From NCBI GenBank assembly GCA_025642075.2, contig JAODUO010000440.1:253501-317500 (forward strand): 64,000 nucleotides of DNA. Direction: 5' to 3'. Shown piece by piece: positions 46,387 through 57,200 of the stretch. Every line of letters begins with the position of its first letter. The first letter of the stretch is position 1. Position numbers and translations under genes: made by a program. Origin of the DNA: Ridgeia piscesae. Taxonomy: Eukaryota; Annelida; Polychaeta; Sabellida; Siboglinidae. The notes under the pieces were generated by a model, which searched no databases, was not told where the DNA came from, and worked only from the letters and a program-made list of their open reading frames with translations.

Positions 46387-48014
46387 CTGTGACAAAAAAA
46401 ACATACCGGAAGTGCCGAAAGGACAATAACAGTAAATAGCAACACAATATATTAATTTCCTTGCCATTAAAGTGTATCTAAGATTTGGTTTATTCAACGC
46501 ATAGAATATATCATTTATAATTAAAGTAAAAAATTTGGTACAGATATACTGTATGCTGGTTAATTAATTATTGTCATTGGCAATCTATAAAATATGTGCA
46601 AGTCTTTGTGTACAGCTTTACAATATGCATGTTGTGATACCTTATCATAACAATGAAAATTACAGGGTATTGCATACTATAAGAAATTAATGGAATAAAG
46701 ATTGTATATCACAAAAATATGTTGGCAAGCTACATCAATAATTAAATAATACGCTTGAATGTCATAGTGCAGTGAAAATGTCAGTATGCACAACAATGTA
46801 TTTAAACTATGTTACAATTTATGAGGCGTTGAGAATGACAAGGAAGAACCCACCAATTTTTTTTGTTTTTAGAAAACGAGTTTCAAAGTTTGGCTTGCTG
46901 CATCGTCATTGCTGTTTTGACTAAGGATGATGTACTAAGATACAAAAGATAGAGACACCATTTACAAGGAAATGGATTTAAAAGTTGATAATGGTGCGGC
47001 TACCATACCGCAAATAGTCCTAATTCTAAAGTAAAGATCTATTACACAATAACATCAGTGAGAGCACTCACTCCTCTTGGGTACGGAATGTTGTAATGAA
47101 GTGCTGTAGACAGAAAAGAGAACATAATCACACTCAACAAAATGGGATAGGAATGGATGGAAAGTTGGAAACATTATCAAGAAGAGTAAAATTATGAAAA
47201 CTGTTAGGAATATGTTCTGCATGCTGCTTTGTTAGGTAATAAACAACACCAAATTCATCTTCAATTGATTTGTTAGTTAGGTAGATAATTGTTAATTATC
47301 CAAGGCAGTTATTTATCCTGTATGAGGCTCACCGAGTTCAACCCTTGCTTCTCCCTCTTTTACACACTGGTGAATTTCACTGTCGTCTTTCAACTGAAAC
47401 AGACAGTGGAGGCGTAAGAACCCTGTCTGATTCTGTTACTAATAAATCATGGCATCCAGTCCAATGTCATACTTGAAAGTAGATCATTTAAATGCAGTGC
47501 TACTAGAATATTGTCTGAATCTTATGCAACAAATTGAAATGACAACTTAATTATTTAATTTAAACATATACGAAACCCAGCTGTTTGAAACCGATAAATA
47601 AAAATGTGAACCAGTATCACACCAATGGCGTAACAGTGAGCTATACAATGTACTCAATTAATAGAAATGTCAACCAGTATCACACCAAAGGCGGAACAGT
47701 GAGCTATACAATGTACTCAATTAATAGAAATATGAACCAGTATCACACCAAAGACATAACAGTTAGCTATACAATGTATTCAATTGTCAAAATCCATGAA
47801 GAGATAAAAATTACAGGCGTGCAAATGTGATGGTTCATTTTCAAACAACATAGTTGAACATACACACATGTTTATTTTGTCTAAACAGGCTCCTTGCTTC
47901 GTCCTTAATGTAAGCCTTTTCATCATTTGTCTCAGCAGCATTGGTTGCTTTCCAGGTACGAGAAAGACGATGGATTCGCCGATACAAAGCAAGAACTTCT
48001 TGCCTCAGAGACAT
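46282..48014 (-). CDS. LYRM1: LYR motif-containing protein 1 (four exons, complete)
   Basis: LYRM1 belongs to the Complex1_LYR family, small mostly mitochondrial proteins that bind acyl carrier protein and assist respiratory-chain or Fe-S assembly; LYRM1's own role is less clear. Exons are 48014-47868, 47393-47333, 47103-47072 and 46386-46282, all with GT-AG junctions and matching phases, giving 114 residues (human about 122). The N-terminus MSLRQEVLALYRRIHRLSRT carries the L-Y-R motif; the conserved Phe follows in RSLFRQNK. Exon 2 (EIHQCVKEGEARVEL) and exon 3 (HYNIPYPRG) match human IKQCIDECTARIEIG and HYKIPYPRP; exon 4 ends SKPIYIKSYK, as human SKPVYLRSHDE. No coding defects are seen. It is divergent from TAB1 and downstream of nothing on its own strand within 5 kb. 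Confidence 0.93.
46387..47071. other. LYRM1 intron 3, no other feature
   Basis: AT-rich unique sequence. Confidence 0.55.
47072..47103 (-). CDS. LYRM1: LYRM1 exon 3 (32-nt microexon)
   Basis: 32 nt, CTACAG|CACTTC acceptor and AGAGGA|GTGAGT donor. Encodes LHYNIPYPRG, the most conserved block of LYRM1, and restores phase 0. Confidence 0.9.
47333..47393 (-). CDS. LYRM1: LYRM1 exon 2
   Basis: 61 nt, TTTCAG|TTGAAA acceptor and CTCG|GTGAGC donor, encoding LKDDSEIHQCVKEGEARVEL and leaving phase 1. Confidence 0.93.
47606..47785. repeat. 63-bp tandem repeat, about three copies, in LYRM1 intron 1
   Basis: AACCAGTATCACACCAA recurs at 47609, 47672 and 47735, each followed by GTGAGCTATACAATGTACTC-like sequence. 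Confidence 0.93.
47868..48014 (-). CDS. LYRM1: LYRM1 exon 1
   Basis: 49 codons from ATG at 48012-48014 to a CAT|GTGTGT donor, phase 0. Holds the LYR motif and the conserved KAYIKDEARSLFRQNK helix. Confidence 0.93.
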
Positions 48015-48599
48015 TGTTCATCTTCCACAATTTCCACCTTTAGAAATAATCACAACAATACCAGACAACAGTGCAGTGTATAGTGTGAATATCATCTGGT
48101 CATAGAAACATGCTATGTCCAGAACAGACTCAGATCCAATTATTAACTGAATTGATAAAAAAGTCATTTTAATTGAGAAAAAATCAAACCAATTTTTTTA
48201 TAGTAATTTGATTAATTTGATCGATCTTTCAAACAAACATATTATTACATTAGTATTAAAAATAGCACAATAGAATAAAATTATTATGTTATAAATTACA
48301 CATCATAACTCAATGTCCTCTGTGATGTTCATATTCTTATGTTATGGTATTTTATCACAAAAGGTGATATCTGATGCTGAAATCATATTTGCACATTTTA
48401 TTGGGGTTTTAGTAAGAATCTCCTTAGTAATGATCTTACGAAAGACAGCATGCACAATATTAAAATATTTTCAGTATAATTGTTAACATACATGGTGCTT
48501 TTCTCAATATGTTAAGGTCACATAGTGAATTAAAGTTAATTAATTAAGTTTTTTTAAGAAAGTGTACATCTAAAACATGCAAGTGCATGTTAAAAACAG

Positions 48600-49185
48600 C
48601 AGTTACGATGCGTTAGTCACAGCTTTCTTTGTGATTGCATCTACATGGTGGTTCCAGGACAGTTTGCTATTAATGTTTACCCCTAAGTATTTTGCGGTGT
48701 TGTGTAGGTGTTCTCCCTGATTGGTTGCCCTAAATCATGCTTCGGTTTTGGAGGAATGGTGCTATCCAGTTTAGGGTGTTTCCACAGACTCTGTAATATT
48801 TTAATTTGTGTAGTAGTCTTCTGTGGGGTACTTTATCAAAAGCTTTACTGAAGTCGAGGAGGATGCAGTCCATTTGGCCTCCCTTCTCGAGTGTCTGTGC
48901 GAGGTCATGAATTGTTCCTATTAGTTGTGTTTCTGTTTTCTGAAACCGTCCTGGGTGTCTGAGAGTATATTGTAGGTATTAAAATGCGTCATGATGTGGA
49001 AGCGGATTATATGTTCTAAGAGTCTGCACAAAACTAAGGTTAGGGAGATGGGTCGGTAGTTTTCTGCTTTACTTCTGTCACCTTTCTTGAATGCCGGTAC
49101 TATGTTTGCTTTAAGCCAGTCAGACGGGGTGTTTTGCTGAAGGTAGGCCTGGAATAGGAGTTATTGTTGCTTTCTGAATGCTATT
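48600..49185 (-). mobile_element. LINE reverse-transcriptase remnant, internally deleted
   Basis: The minus strand reads LKANIVPAFKKGDRSKAENY then PISLT, LLDFSKAFDKVPHRRLLHKL and, after a jump, NTAKYLGVNINSKLSWNHHV. These are non-LTR reverse-transcriptase blocks of CR1/Jockey type. The catalytic F/YADD region is missing between the last two blocks, and frameshifts and stops are present, so it is a dead fragment. Confidence 0.85.
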
Positions 49186-49799
49186 ACTAGCTATCCTGTC
49201 ACTTGGATTACTGGAATAGCTATGAGGCAGACAATTTAGCCATATGAAGCCGTCGCGATAACAACAATAATAGTGATCTGACCCCTTGTGGCGATATCAT
49301 CACCTATTATCGCTCAGTTGACGCGAAATTATGTATTATCATCATAGATGGAGTCATAACACATTATATGCATTTATGTTGTACACACCTAAACTCAAAG
49401 TTGTATTCTACACGGATTTGTAGAATGGTTAATACAATACGACGTGTTTCGGTCGTTCCTGTTTAACGCGCACTGTTTACAGTGCTGTGTCAAATGCAAT
49501 GAATGTCCAATCATATCATCCTGTATTTATGCTATTATTTCAACATTAAAAGATATGTCTGCAAGTTTTATATTAATTTATATCCATATATTATTTTGCG
49601 GAATTCCTTTTACAGTATATGCCTAACTGTCTAAATTGGATAAAACTGTACACTATTATTATTTTGTGGTAGTAACATATCAAGCATTTACTGTCGTCAC
49701 ACCGACCAATAACGAATGGCACCAATTAATATCGACGGGACATGAAATGAAACGTCGGACTTAACAAAAATAGAATTTAGTTCATCCATGCACTCTGTC

Positions 49800-50010
49800 A
49801 ATAATTTACGTAGAACTGCAGCCAAAATCCACGTTTCATTTTTTTCGTGCCGAGAAAGAATACGTGTTTTCTTACAACAAATGGAAGCATTTATATAATT
49901 AATGCCGCAGTATACAGATCCTCGTCGTTTCTGCCACGCGCTATAAAATAATGGGACTCCCTGAACAATTATGCAGTCAAGGCCAAGATTGTCGACACGC
50001 TTAATATTTG
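49800..50010. repeat. Dispersed repeat, copy 2 (inverted relative to 43635-43800)
   Basis: Read on the minus strand it resembles 43635-43800 over about 90-100 bases. Weak but ordered similarity. Confidence 0.5.
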
Positions 50011-50269
50011 TCAACTATATGCCTTATCTTATTTATTATAATTGATATTTTTTATTTATTCAATTCTTTATTTATTTTTATTTATTTTCTAGATCTAGTT
50101 GTTTCGATCCAGCTCTCGACAGGGTCCTATAGCTATTATAACTGACTATAGTCTGTATATTAGTGTCGTTACAACGTCATGCGTGATTTTATAAGGTTTC
50201 ATGCACTGAACTGGTAATTAAGTCGTTTTCAGAACCTATAATAATTTATCCCAATCCGGTCTTTTTATG

Positions 50270-50505
50270 CTGGCATTAAGGGTGACCATTGGCGTCCCCT
50301 GTGGTTCTAGCATGTCCCAAATTGAAAGTAGATCACCGACATTAGCGCGATTCTCCGATTCATGAGAGATTCACAGTCCCCAATGTTGAGAGCCATGTTT
50401 GAACGTAAAATATGCCATAGCTGCCCTGACCGAGCATTGAACCCGGGCCGCTGGAATGCCAGGCGGGTGTGCTATCCACTACGTACGTTATCTGCGCCGT
50501 ACTGT
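50270..50505 (-). mobile_element. tRNA-derived SINE-like element
   Basis: The minus strand from about 50505 reads GTAGTGGATAGCACACCCGC (A-box and D-arm-like), an anticodon-like stem, then GGGTTCAATGCTC (B-box-like). The 5' and 3' ends do not form an acceptor stem, so it is not a working tRNA. A non-tRNA body follows to about 50270. It differs from the SINE at 14.2/42.5 kb. Confidence 0.6.
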
Positions 50506-50634
50506 CTTGTTTTCTCATGATTTCTTTTCATTCATTATATGTTCATTCTTTTTTAAAGAAAAACTGGCAATGTGCGCTAGCTATAAATGTCCAGAATAAC
50601 CTTGACTCAAAAGTGCCACTTGTTTAGAAAACCT

Positions 50635-51205
50635 TCGTGACGTCACCAATGCCTGCTCCTCCCAGTTTACGTTACTACTGCTATGTAAACCATATATCGA
50701 CTATAATAGTTTGTGATTTTCAAACAACTCTCATACCGGTAAGTAACGATTTCTTTCTTTGAGTAAACGATATGGCACAGCAATTGCTACAAATGTCACC
50801 CACATTCTGATATAAAAAGGCAGGAAAATTCCAATCGACAGTTGACATATTCATAAAGCTGTACGACTTCTACACACCAGTATTATTCAGAATAGAAAAC
50901 GTCACATGTAGAACCTTTCGTCCTTGTGAAGGCTGTCATGGCAAATATAAAATAATCACAGCTTGGTGCAAGGTACAGTTGCACCACATACGTAGGTAGA
51001 TATTTTATTCAATAATCATTATTTTCATTGACTTTTTAAGTTAAAACACTGAAAAGCGAAAGCGAAATAACTGAAATGACTACAATGCCTTCCGAGCTTC
51101 GTGGTGATGGTTGGTCTTATGTGCCAGAGACTTCTTCGTCAAACCCTTGTGGCGCTTCTCTTGGTGTGAAGCTTCTCTATCGCGTTTCCGAGCAGAAAAC
51201 CATTT
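50635..51205 (+). promoter_or_regulatory. Candidate promoter and 5' exon of an unknown plus-strand transcript
   Basis: GTGACGTCAC (CRE-type palindrome) at 50638-50647 next to a CCAAT; CCG|GTAAGT, a textbook donor, at 50738; TATAAAAAGG at about 50811; and an open frame starting ATGACTACAATGCCTTCCGA near 51076 that stops at about 51211. No protein family is recognised and no downstream exon was found. Each element could be chance. Confidence 0.25.
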
Positions 51206-51361
51206 GTACATGACTTATGTTTGGCAAGCGGTTTTCTTGCATTGTTTAGACATTGTCTGCCCAACGCAACTGAACTGTATATATGTGCATCTGTGCAAAT
51301 ACCATATCCCGATGTCGAAAACGAAGTCACTCGAATGGAGATGCCCTGTCCCCGCCAAACG

Positions 51362-51411
51362 TATATAATTATATATATATAATTATATATAATTATATAT
51401 AATTGTATATA

Positions 51412-51501
<90 letters not shown>
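51362..51501. repeat. (AT)n microsatellite
   Basis: About 140 bp; the left part has AATTATAT interruptions. Confidence 0.97.
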
Positions 51502-51504
<3 letters not shown>

Positions 51505-51741
51505 GTCTCATTTAACACGTACACACCGTTGTCTCGATCTTCGGTGTCTTGTTTGAAACATCATTCTGAAAAAGCCGTCAGCAATCTGAATAATGACATG
51601 ACGGCTAGTCATGTGATTATTAAAATAGCTGACAACTTAAATTAAATGTTGGTTCTTATAAAAGAACCAATCATTTATTGTGTGTAGTTGTCTTGAAGCC
51701 ACAATGGCATTTAATTAGATCTCAATAATTATAGAGTATAT

Positions 51742-51746
51742 AATAC

Positions 51747-51777
<31 letters not shown>

Positions 51778-51778
51778 A
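51742..51778. repeat. (AT)n microsatellite
   Basis: Short TA tract. Confidence 0.9.
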
Positions 51779-52189
51779 AGTAGGTATTGGCCTGCCTATA
51801 CTCCTGGTATTTATTATTATTATTTATTATTAGTCGAGAATTTTCCCATGATAGTTGAAACAGTCTGTATTCTTGTATATGGTGCATGGCAATAGCAGCA
51901 TAAACATGATCTTTGAGAGAGAGATTTTGACACTTTGCTCTGCTTCCGACAGGTGTAGTTCAAAGAGCTTCACACGCACTGTTGGACCTCCAGATGTGGT
52001 GCATGATACGTTATTAATTGTCTTTAATGGTGTTTTTTTATTGTTGTTGTAATTTCAACAACAAATATATACTACGGAATGCGCACGAACGCAGGCCTAT
52101 TCGTGTTATTATTGATGGATTGACGGAATTTAATTACTCATACTGGGCAACCATGCATGGTCACGTTATGAACGCATATATTTTACCCA

Positions 52190-52456
52190 CTGTGTGTGTG
52201 TGTGTGTGTGTGTGGTGCGTGCGTGCGTGCGTGCGTGCGTGTGTTTGTGCTTGTGTGCGTGCGTGCGTGCGTGTTTGTGCGTGCGTGCGTGCGTGTGCGT
52301 ACGTGCGTACGTGCGTACGTGCGTACGTGCGTACGTGCGTACGTGCGTACGTGCGTACGTGCGTACGTGCGTACGTGCGTACGTGCGTACGTGCGTACGT
52401 GCGTACGTGCGTACGTGCGTACGTGCGTACGTGCGTACGTGCGTACGTACGTGCGT
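52190..52456. repeat. (TG)n/(TGCG)n/(GTACGTGC)n alternating purine-pyrimidine tract
   Basis: Starts as (GT)n, becomes (GTGC)n and ends as an 8-bp GTACGTGC repeat of about 19 copies. It is almost strictly alternating purine-pyrimidine, so Z-DNA-prone. Its right end is about 700 bp upstream of the TAB1 start codon. Confidence 0.95.
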
Positions 52457-52702
52457 AGTAGTAATAATTGGATAATTGCAATTCTCCTTACAAGTATAGA
52501 TGAATCGTTCATATCTATCAATGGGAATGCCAATAATTGATTATCTAAGCGAAATACATGTGCGGCCCAGAAACAACCCAAACAATTAACCTCACACAAA
52601 GCGCAGCAGCAATCCTACACAAAATAGTGTTACTGGGCCTGGCTCGACCAGTCCTGCATATATAGTATAGACTTTGCCTCCGGTCGGTGACCAGTTCGGG
52701 TC

Positions 52703-52732
52703 ATTCTCGCATTCAAATTTGAATGCGAGAAT
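52703..52732. other. Perfect 30-bp palindrome
   Basis: The left half ATTCTCGCATTCAAA is followed immediately by its exact reverse complement. It is 419 bp upstream of the TAB1 ATG. Confidence 0.95.
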
Positions 52733-53150
52733 TAACTTCAAAATTTTCTTTTGCAACAAGCGAGGACAAGAGATGAGATTGCAGCAACCCCGACTCTGAT
52801 CGACTGGATCATATATGGATAGCCTTTGAAATTATGTGTGCACACAGTAAATGATCTTATGGATAGGATGAAGAAACAAATGTCTAATATCAGTCACGAT
52901 TGGCCAAAATCCAAATCGCTTCAATTCAAATGGCAGCGATATATATACGATGACGGGCACATCACGGCTTTGCGCTAAGAATGATTAGCAAAGCTCCGGG
53001 CGAAAACACACGAGCATGTCGTTCGGTACTGATCGGTACTGATCAACCGTATTCGGTGTCGTGCGACATGAATAAGTTCCGAATGGAGATGTGGTTTTTG
53101 TTTTGAAACTGTTTATTTATTATGTCGGCAAATACTGACATAAAGTAACA

Positions 53151-53225
53151 ATGACGTCGCAAGGCAGATTACCCACTGTTGGTTCTGCGGGGTCTATAAC
53201 TCGTGCAAGTTCTCAAGCATCGCAG
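53151..53225 (+). CDS. TAB1: TAB1 exon 1
   Basis: 25 codons, MTSQGRLPTVGSAGSITRAS then SQASQ, ending at a CAG|GTACTG donor in phase 0. It is low in direct similarity, but human TAB1 also has a short polar first exon (MAAQRRSLLQSEQQ) joined at the same point before SWTDDLP. The next frame-compatible acceptor is 4.5 kb away. Confidence 0.75.
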
Positions 53226-54153
53226 GTACTGTCATGAACTCATGATTCGTTGATAGTTTCACTTTGTTAGGGTGCGTGAAGCCTGATGTCTGACAGTCAC
53301 AGTGAGACTGCAATGACTTAGTCTTAGTGATGACATCCCTGATCAGTCCAGCGGTTTACTGATAGTGATGGGATTGGGGAAAGGGACGTGAAACGTAGAC
53401 ATGCGTAATAACCATGCATAACATACATTGGAGGTATATACCAATATTGGTAGCATTCGATTGCCTAAAATTAATATTTGCATTTATATGCACACATTTG
53501 CATTTATATGCATACATGATCATTATGATAGTAACAATTAATGATGCCATTGATGGTAAGAACCGTAAGATCTATGGATACTTGTGCAACTGCATTGATT
53601 TTAGTCCTCTCCCTTAGTTTCTCAACTAGCCTGAAAGAAGAGCAGAAACAATTACATTGATGAGACGCTTGACAATCGATTCCCAATATAGACCAACATA
53701 GCGCGAATGTAAACAACAACCACTAAATTCGTGTAGAACCCAACTTGCCCCATCACAACTCGAATAATAGCACACTTCAAAATATTATGTGAACTAGGTT
53801 CAACGTAATCCGGCCTTATAGAAGCAGGTTGCATTTAAAAGCAGGTTGCATTTAAACAACATATTTAGTTACTTCTAACTAGAATATTGTACGTAGCATA
53901 TCATATAAACAAAGGCTACACTCAATTACATTTTAAATAGAAACACACAGGTTATGCTACTAACCGACAGGCAGTAGGAGCGCTAGTAACACTTTTCACT
54001 AACAGGCCTTTTGCACAGGACGTCTGTTAAAACGCAGAGTCGCCCTGTGTGAAAATTCCTGGTTAGTTAGGCATCTTGTCTGCACTTAAAGATTTTAATT
54101 TAGTTTCATACCTGTGCAACATTATTTAGCTTATCTAAAATTGTATGTATATA

Positions 54154-54209
<56 letters not shown>

Positions 54210-57200
54210 GCATTTTAAAATATACACTGTTTTTCTTTTAATTAATTTATTTATGTCACTTAAAATACAGAGTAAGCCCGGTGTGAATGTTGCTCGTGTT
54301 CCCTCACCTGAGTTTCCCTCACCTTCTCAGGAAATGGCCTCATTGCCACAAACAAACAGGACGTATAATAAAACTAAGAATCAGCTGTGCATACTGAATA
54401 TTAATTTCCAGTGCCTCCGCAAGAAAGGGAAACAACTGGAAGCTGTCATTGATGCAATAAACCCTGACATCATTTTTGGGACAGAAACATGGCTGGACTC
54501 AACATTAGTTTTGCTGAAATAATCCCAAACAACATAGCCTTTGATGTTCATAGGAGAGACAGGGAGGGGGACCTCCATGGTGGCGTGCTCATTTCAACCA
54601 AATGTGAACTGCAGATGGAGGAGGTGACCATATCAAATGACTTTGAACTCATGAGCGGGTCCATAAGTCTCTTAAAAAGTAAGAAACTAACCATTGCTAC
54701 CTATTATTGGCCACCATCGGCTATGAGTGAATTTTACTTGGACCAAGTTAGCGTAAAAGTGCTAGGTCTTCATTCAAGTTTAAAGAAAGTTATCTTGATC
54801 CTCGGTGAAGACTTCAACCTGTCAGATATTAACTGGAATACTCTTAGGATAGAAGGCCACCAGTATCCAGTCCGAGTCAATCAGACCTTCCTCGACTTGA
54901 TAACAGAGTGTGGCTTAGAACAGCAAGTTGACTTTCAAACTCGAAAAGACAATATATTCAATCTAATTTTCATGACTCACCCCAGCTATAAACAGAGGTG
55001 CAAACCCCTCCCGGCTATTGGAAATAGCGACCACGAAGTCGTCCTCTATGACACTTCACTCCAGGCTGACGTGCGGGGCTTAAAGGATGATGTGGCCACC
55101 TACAGCAAAGCTGTTGAAGATAAAGAATTTGTGAGTGTCGAAAAGACGTGGAACAACATTAAAGAAGTTCTGCAAACTATAATCACAAAGAGAGTTCCAT
55201 CCAAGATGACAGAGCTCTGCTAGATACAGCCATCCCTGGATAACCACTTATATCAGAAGAATGATTAGGAGGAAGCAAAGAGCTCACACTAAGGCAAGGA
55301 AAAGCAAGATAAAGAGAGATATTGATTGCTACAGTATATATGCATCTGCAATGGGAAGTTAAGTACATGATCCGCTCAGCAAATAAGAACTACATGGAAA
55401 CCACTATCAACGATGCATGCAAAGCCAATCCTAAGAGATTCTGGAGCTTCATTAAGAGCAGGGGACAAGAGGCCTCAGGGGCTCCCTGCTCAAAAACAAG
55501 GATGGATTGCTAAAAAGTGACAGTTCCAGCAAAGCAAATATACTCAATGAGCAGTTCAAGTTGTTTTTACGAACGAAGATTTCACCAGCATGCCAGACGA
55601 AGAAGTAAGCCACTTTGGGTCGATGGAAAACATCAACATCGAACCCAGAGGGGTGAATAAACTATTGAAAGACCTGAAGACTGAAAAGGCACCAGGTCCT
55701 GACTCGATTCCAGCCTTTGTACTTAAGACAAAATAACGCCAGTTCTTACAAGACTGTTCCAGCTTTCGATTGACACAGGTGAAGTTAATTCCCAGTGATT
55801 GGAAGAAAGCACGGGTCGTACCCATATACAAGAAAGAGAAGAAAGACCAAGCAAGCAATTACTGCCCAGTGTCACTCACGTCCATCACGTGCAAGGTACT
55901 GGAGCTTATTGTCCACAGTACCACCATGAAGCACTTTGACAAGAATAAGGTACTCCGCAACAGTCAACATGTTGACACAGGTGCTCCTTCGAATCCCAGC
56001 TTGTAGTCACTGTCCACAAGATTGCCAACCAACTTGGTGCAGGTCACCCAGTAGACATAATTTTAGCAAGGCGTTTGACTTGGTGCCTCACGGTCGTATC
56101 CTTCACAAACTCGACTACTATGGCATTCGAGAAAACACGTTCCACTGGATTAAATCATTCTTGGCCGACAGAACGCAGGAGGTCCTGCTGGAGGGGACAT
56201 ATTCCACCCAGGCGGATGTCACATCGGGAGTGCCCTGGGGCACTGTCCTGGGACCTCTTCTTTTCCTTTCATAAATGATTAATGATCTTCCAGATGTCGT
56301 ACGTTCTTCTCGTACCAAGCTGTTCGCAGATGACTGCCTCTTCTTTAAGAGCATCACTACTGAGAAACCAGCAGGCTCTCCAGACAGATCTGTCGTCACT
56401 GGAACAGTGGGAGTAGGACTGGAATTTAATCCAGGAAAGTGCACAGCCAACACAGTAATGCCGAAGAAAACCAAACTGGCCTATGAAACATTGTATGCCA
56501 TCCATAACAAAATGCTAGAAACATCCGACACAAGTAAATACCTTGGTATCACTGACAACCTAACATGGTGAAGACATACAGCAATAACGGCAGGGAAAGC
56601 AAACAGAGTCCTTGGTTTCCTGTGACGAAACATCAATGACTGCTTAACCAAAGTAAAGGCCATTTCCTACACCACCATGGTACGGGTCATTATGGAACAT
56701 GCTTCTGCTGCTTGGGACCTCCATCTCCAGAAAGACATCAGCCAACTAGAGAGAGTACAGCGACGAGCAGCCAGATTCTGCTGCGGCGACTACACAAACA
56801 GAACACCAGGATGTGTTGGTGACAGGCTAAAGGTGCTACACTGGGAAAGCCTGGAAACGAGGAGGAAGAACAACCGCCTATGTCTCCTTCACAAAATCAA
56901 CACCAGTCATGTTGACATCACCATAGACCAGTACCTCCAATGGAGTGACCCAGAACGCGGGGGAGCACAGCGTTTTCGACATGCAAGGGCAGACCACCCA
57001 GCCCTTTACCATTCATTCTTTCCGGCAACGCTTAGACAGTGGAACAGGTTCCCCACAAACCAGAGGCCACCACATGCCCAAAGGCTTTCAGGGCTGGCCT
57101 TCGTTAAGGCCTTCGTGCCTTAACATCTGCTTTCATTTCTTCATAAGACTATGTACATCATAATAATAATTTTTTTAAATCACCAGAAGTCCACAGAATA

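Larger units (their letters stand above)
48015..53150. other. Divergent intergenic region between LYRM1 and TAB1
   Basis: About 5.1 kb. It holds the LINE fragment, a dispersed repeat copy, a SINE-like element, (AT)n tracts, an alternating purine-pyrimidine tract and a 30-bp palindrome. Promoters of both LYRM1 and TAB1 should lie here, but no definite core promoter is identified for either. Confidence 0.6.

Noticed and set aside
46211..46447. 78-codon minus-strand frame overlapping LYRM1 exon 4
   Set aside because: Shadow frame; the LYRM1 frame one base away matches the family and splices correctly.
49697..50014. 105-codon minus-strand open frame
   Set aside because: Overlaps a dispersed repeat copy also seen at 43635-43800; no domain recognised.
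50410..50505. A functional tRNA gene on the minus strand
   Set aside because: The A- and B-box-like parts are present but the acceptor stem does not close, and a non-tRNA body follows; called SINE-like.
51111..51368. 85-codon plus-strand open frame
   Set aside because: No family, no start context and ends in an (AT)n tract; another frame there looks equally possible.
52018..52599. Overlapping open frames of CVRAYVRT / ARTHVRTY repeats
   Set aside because: Simple-sequence translation of the TGCGTACG tract.
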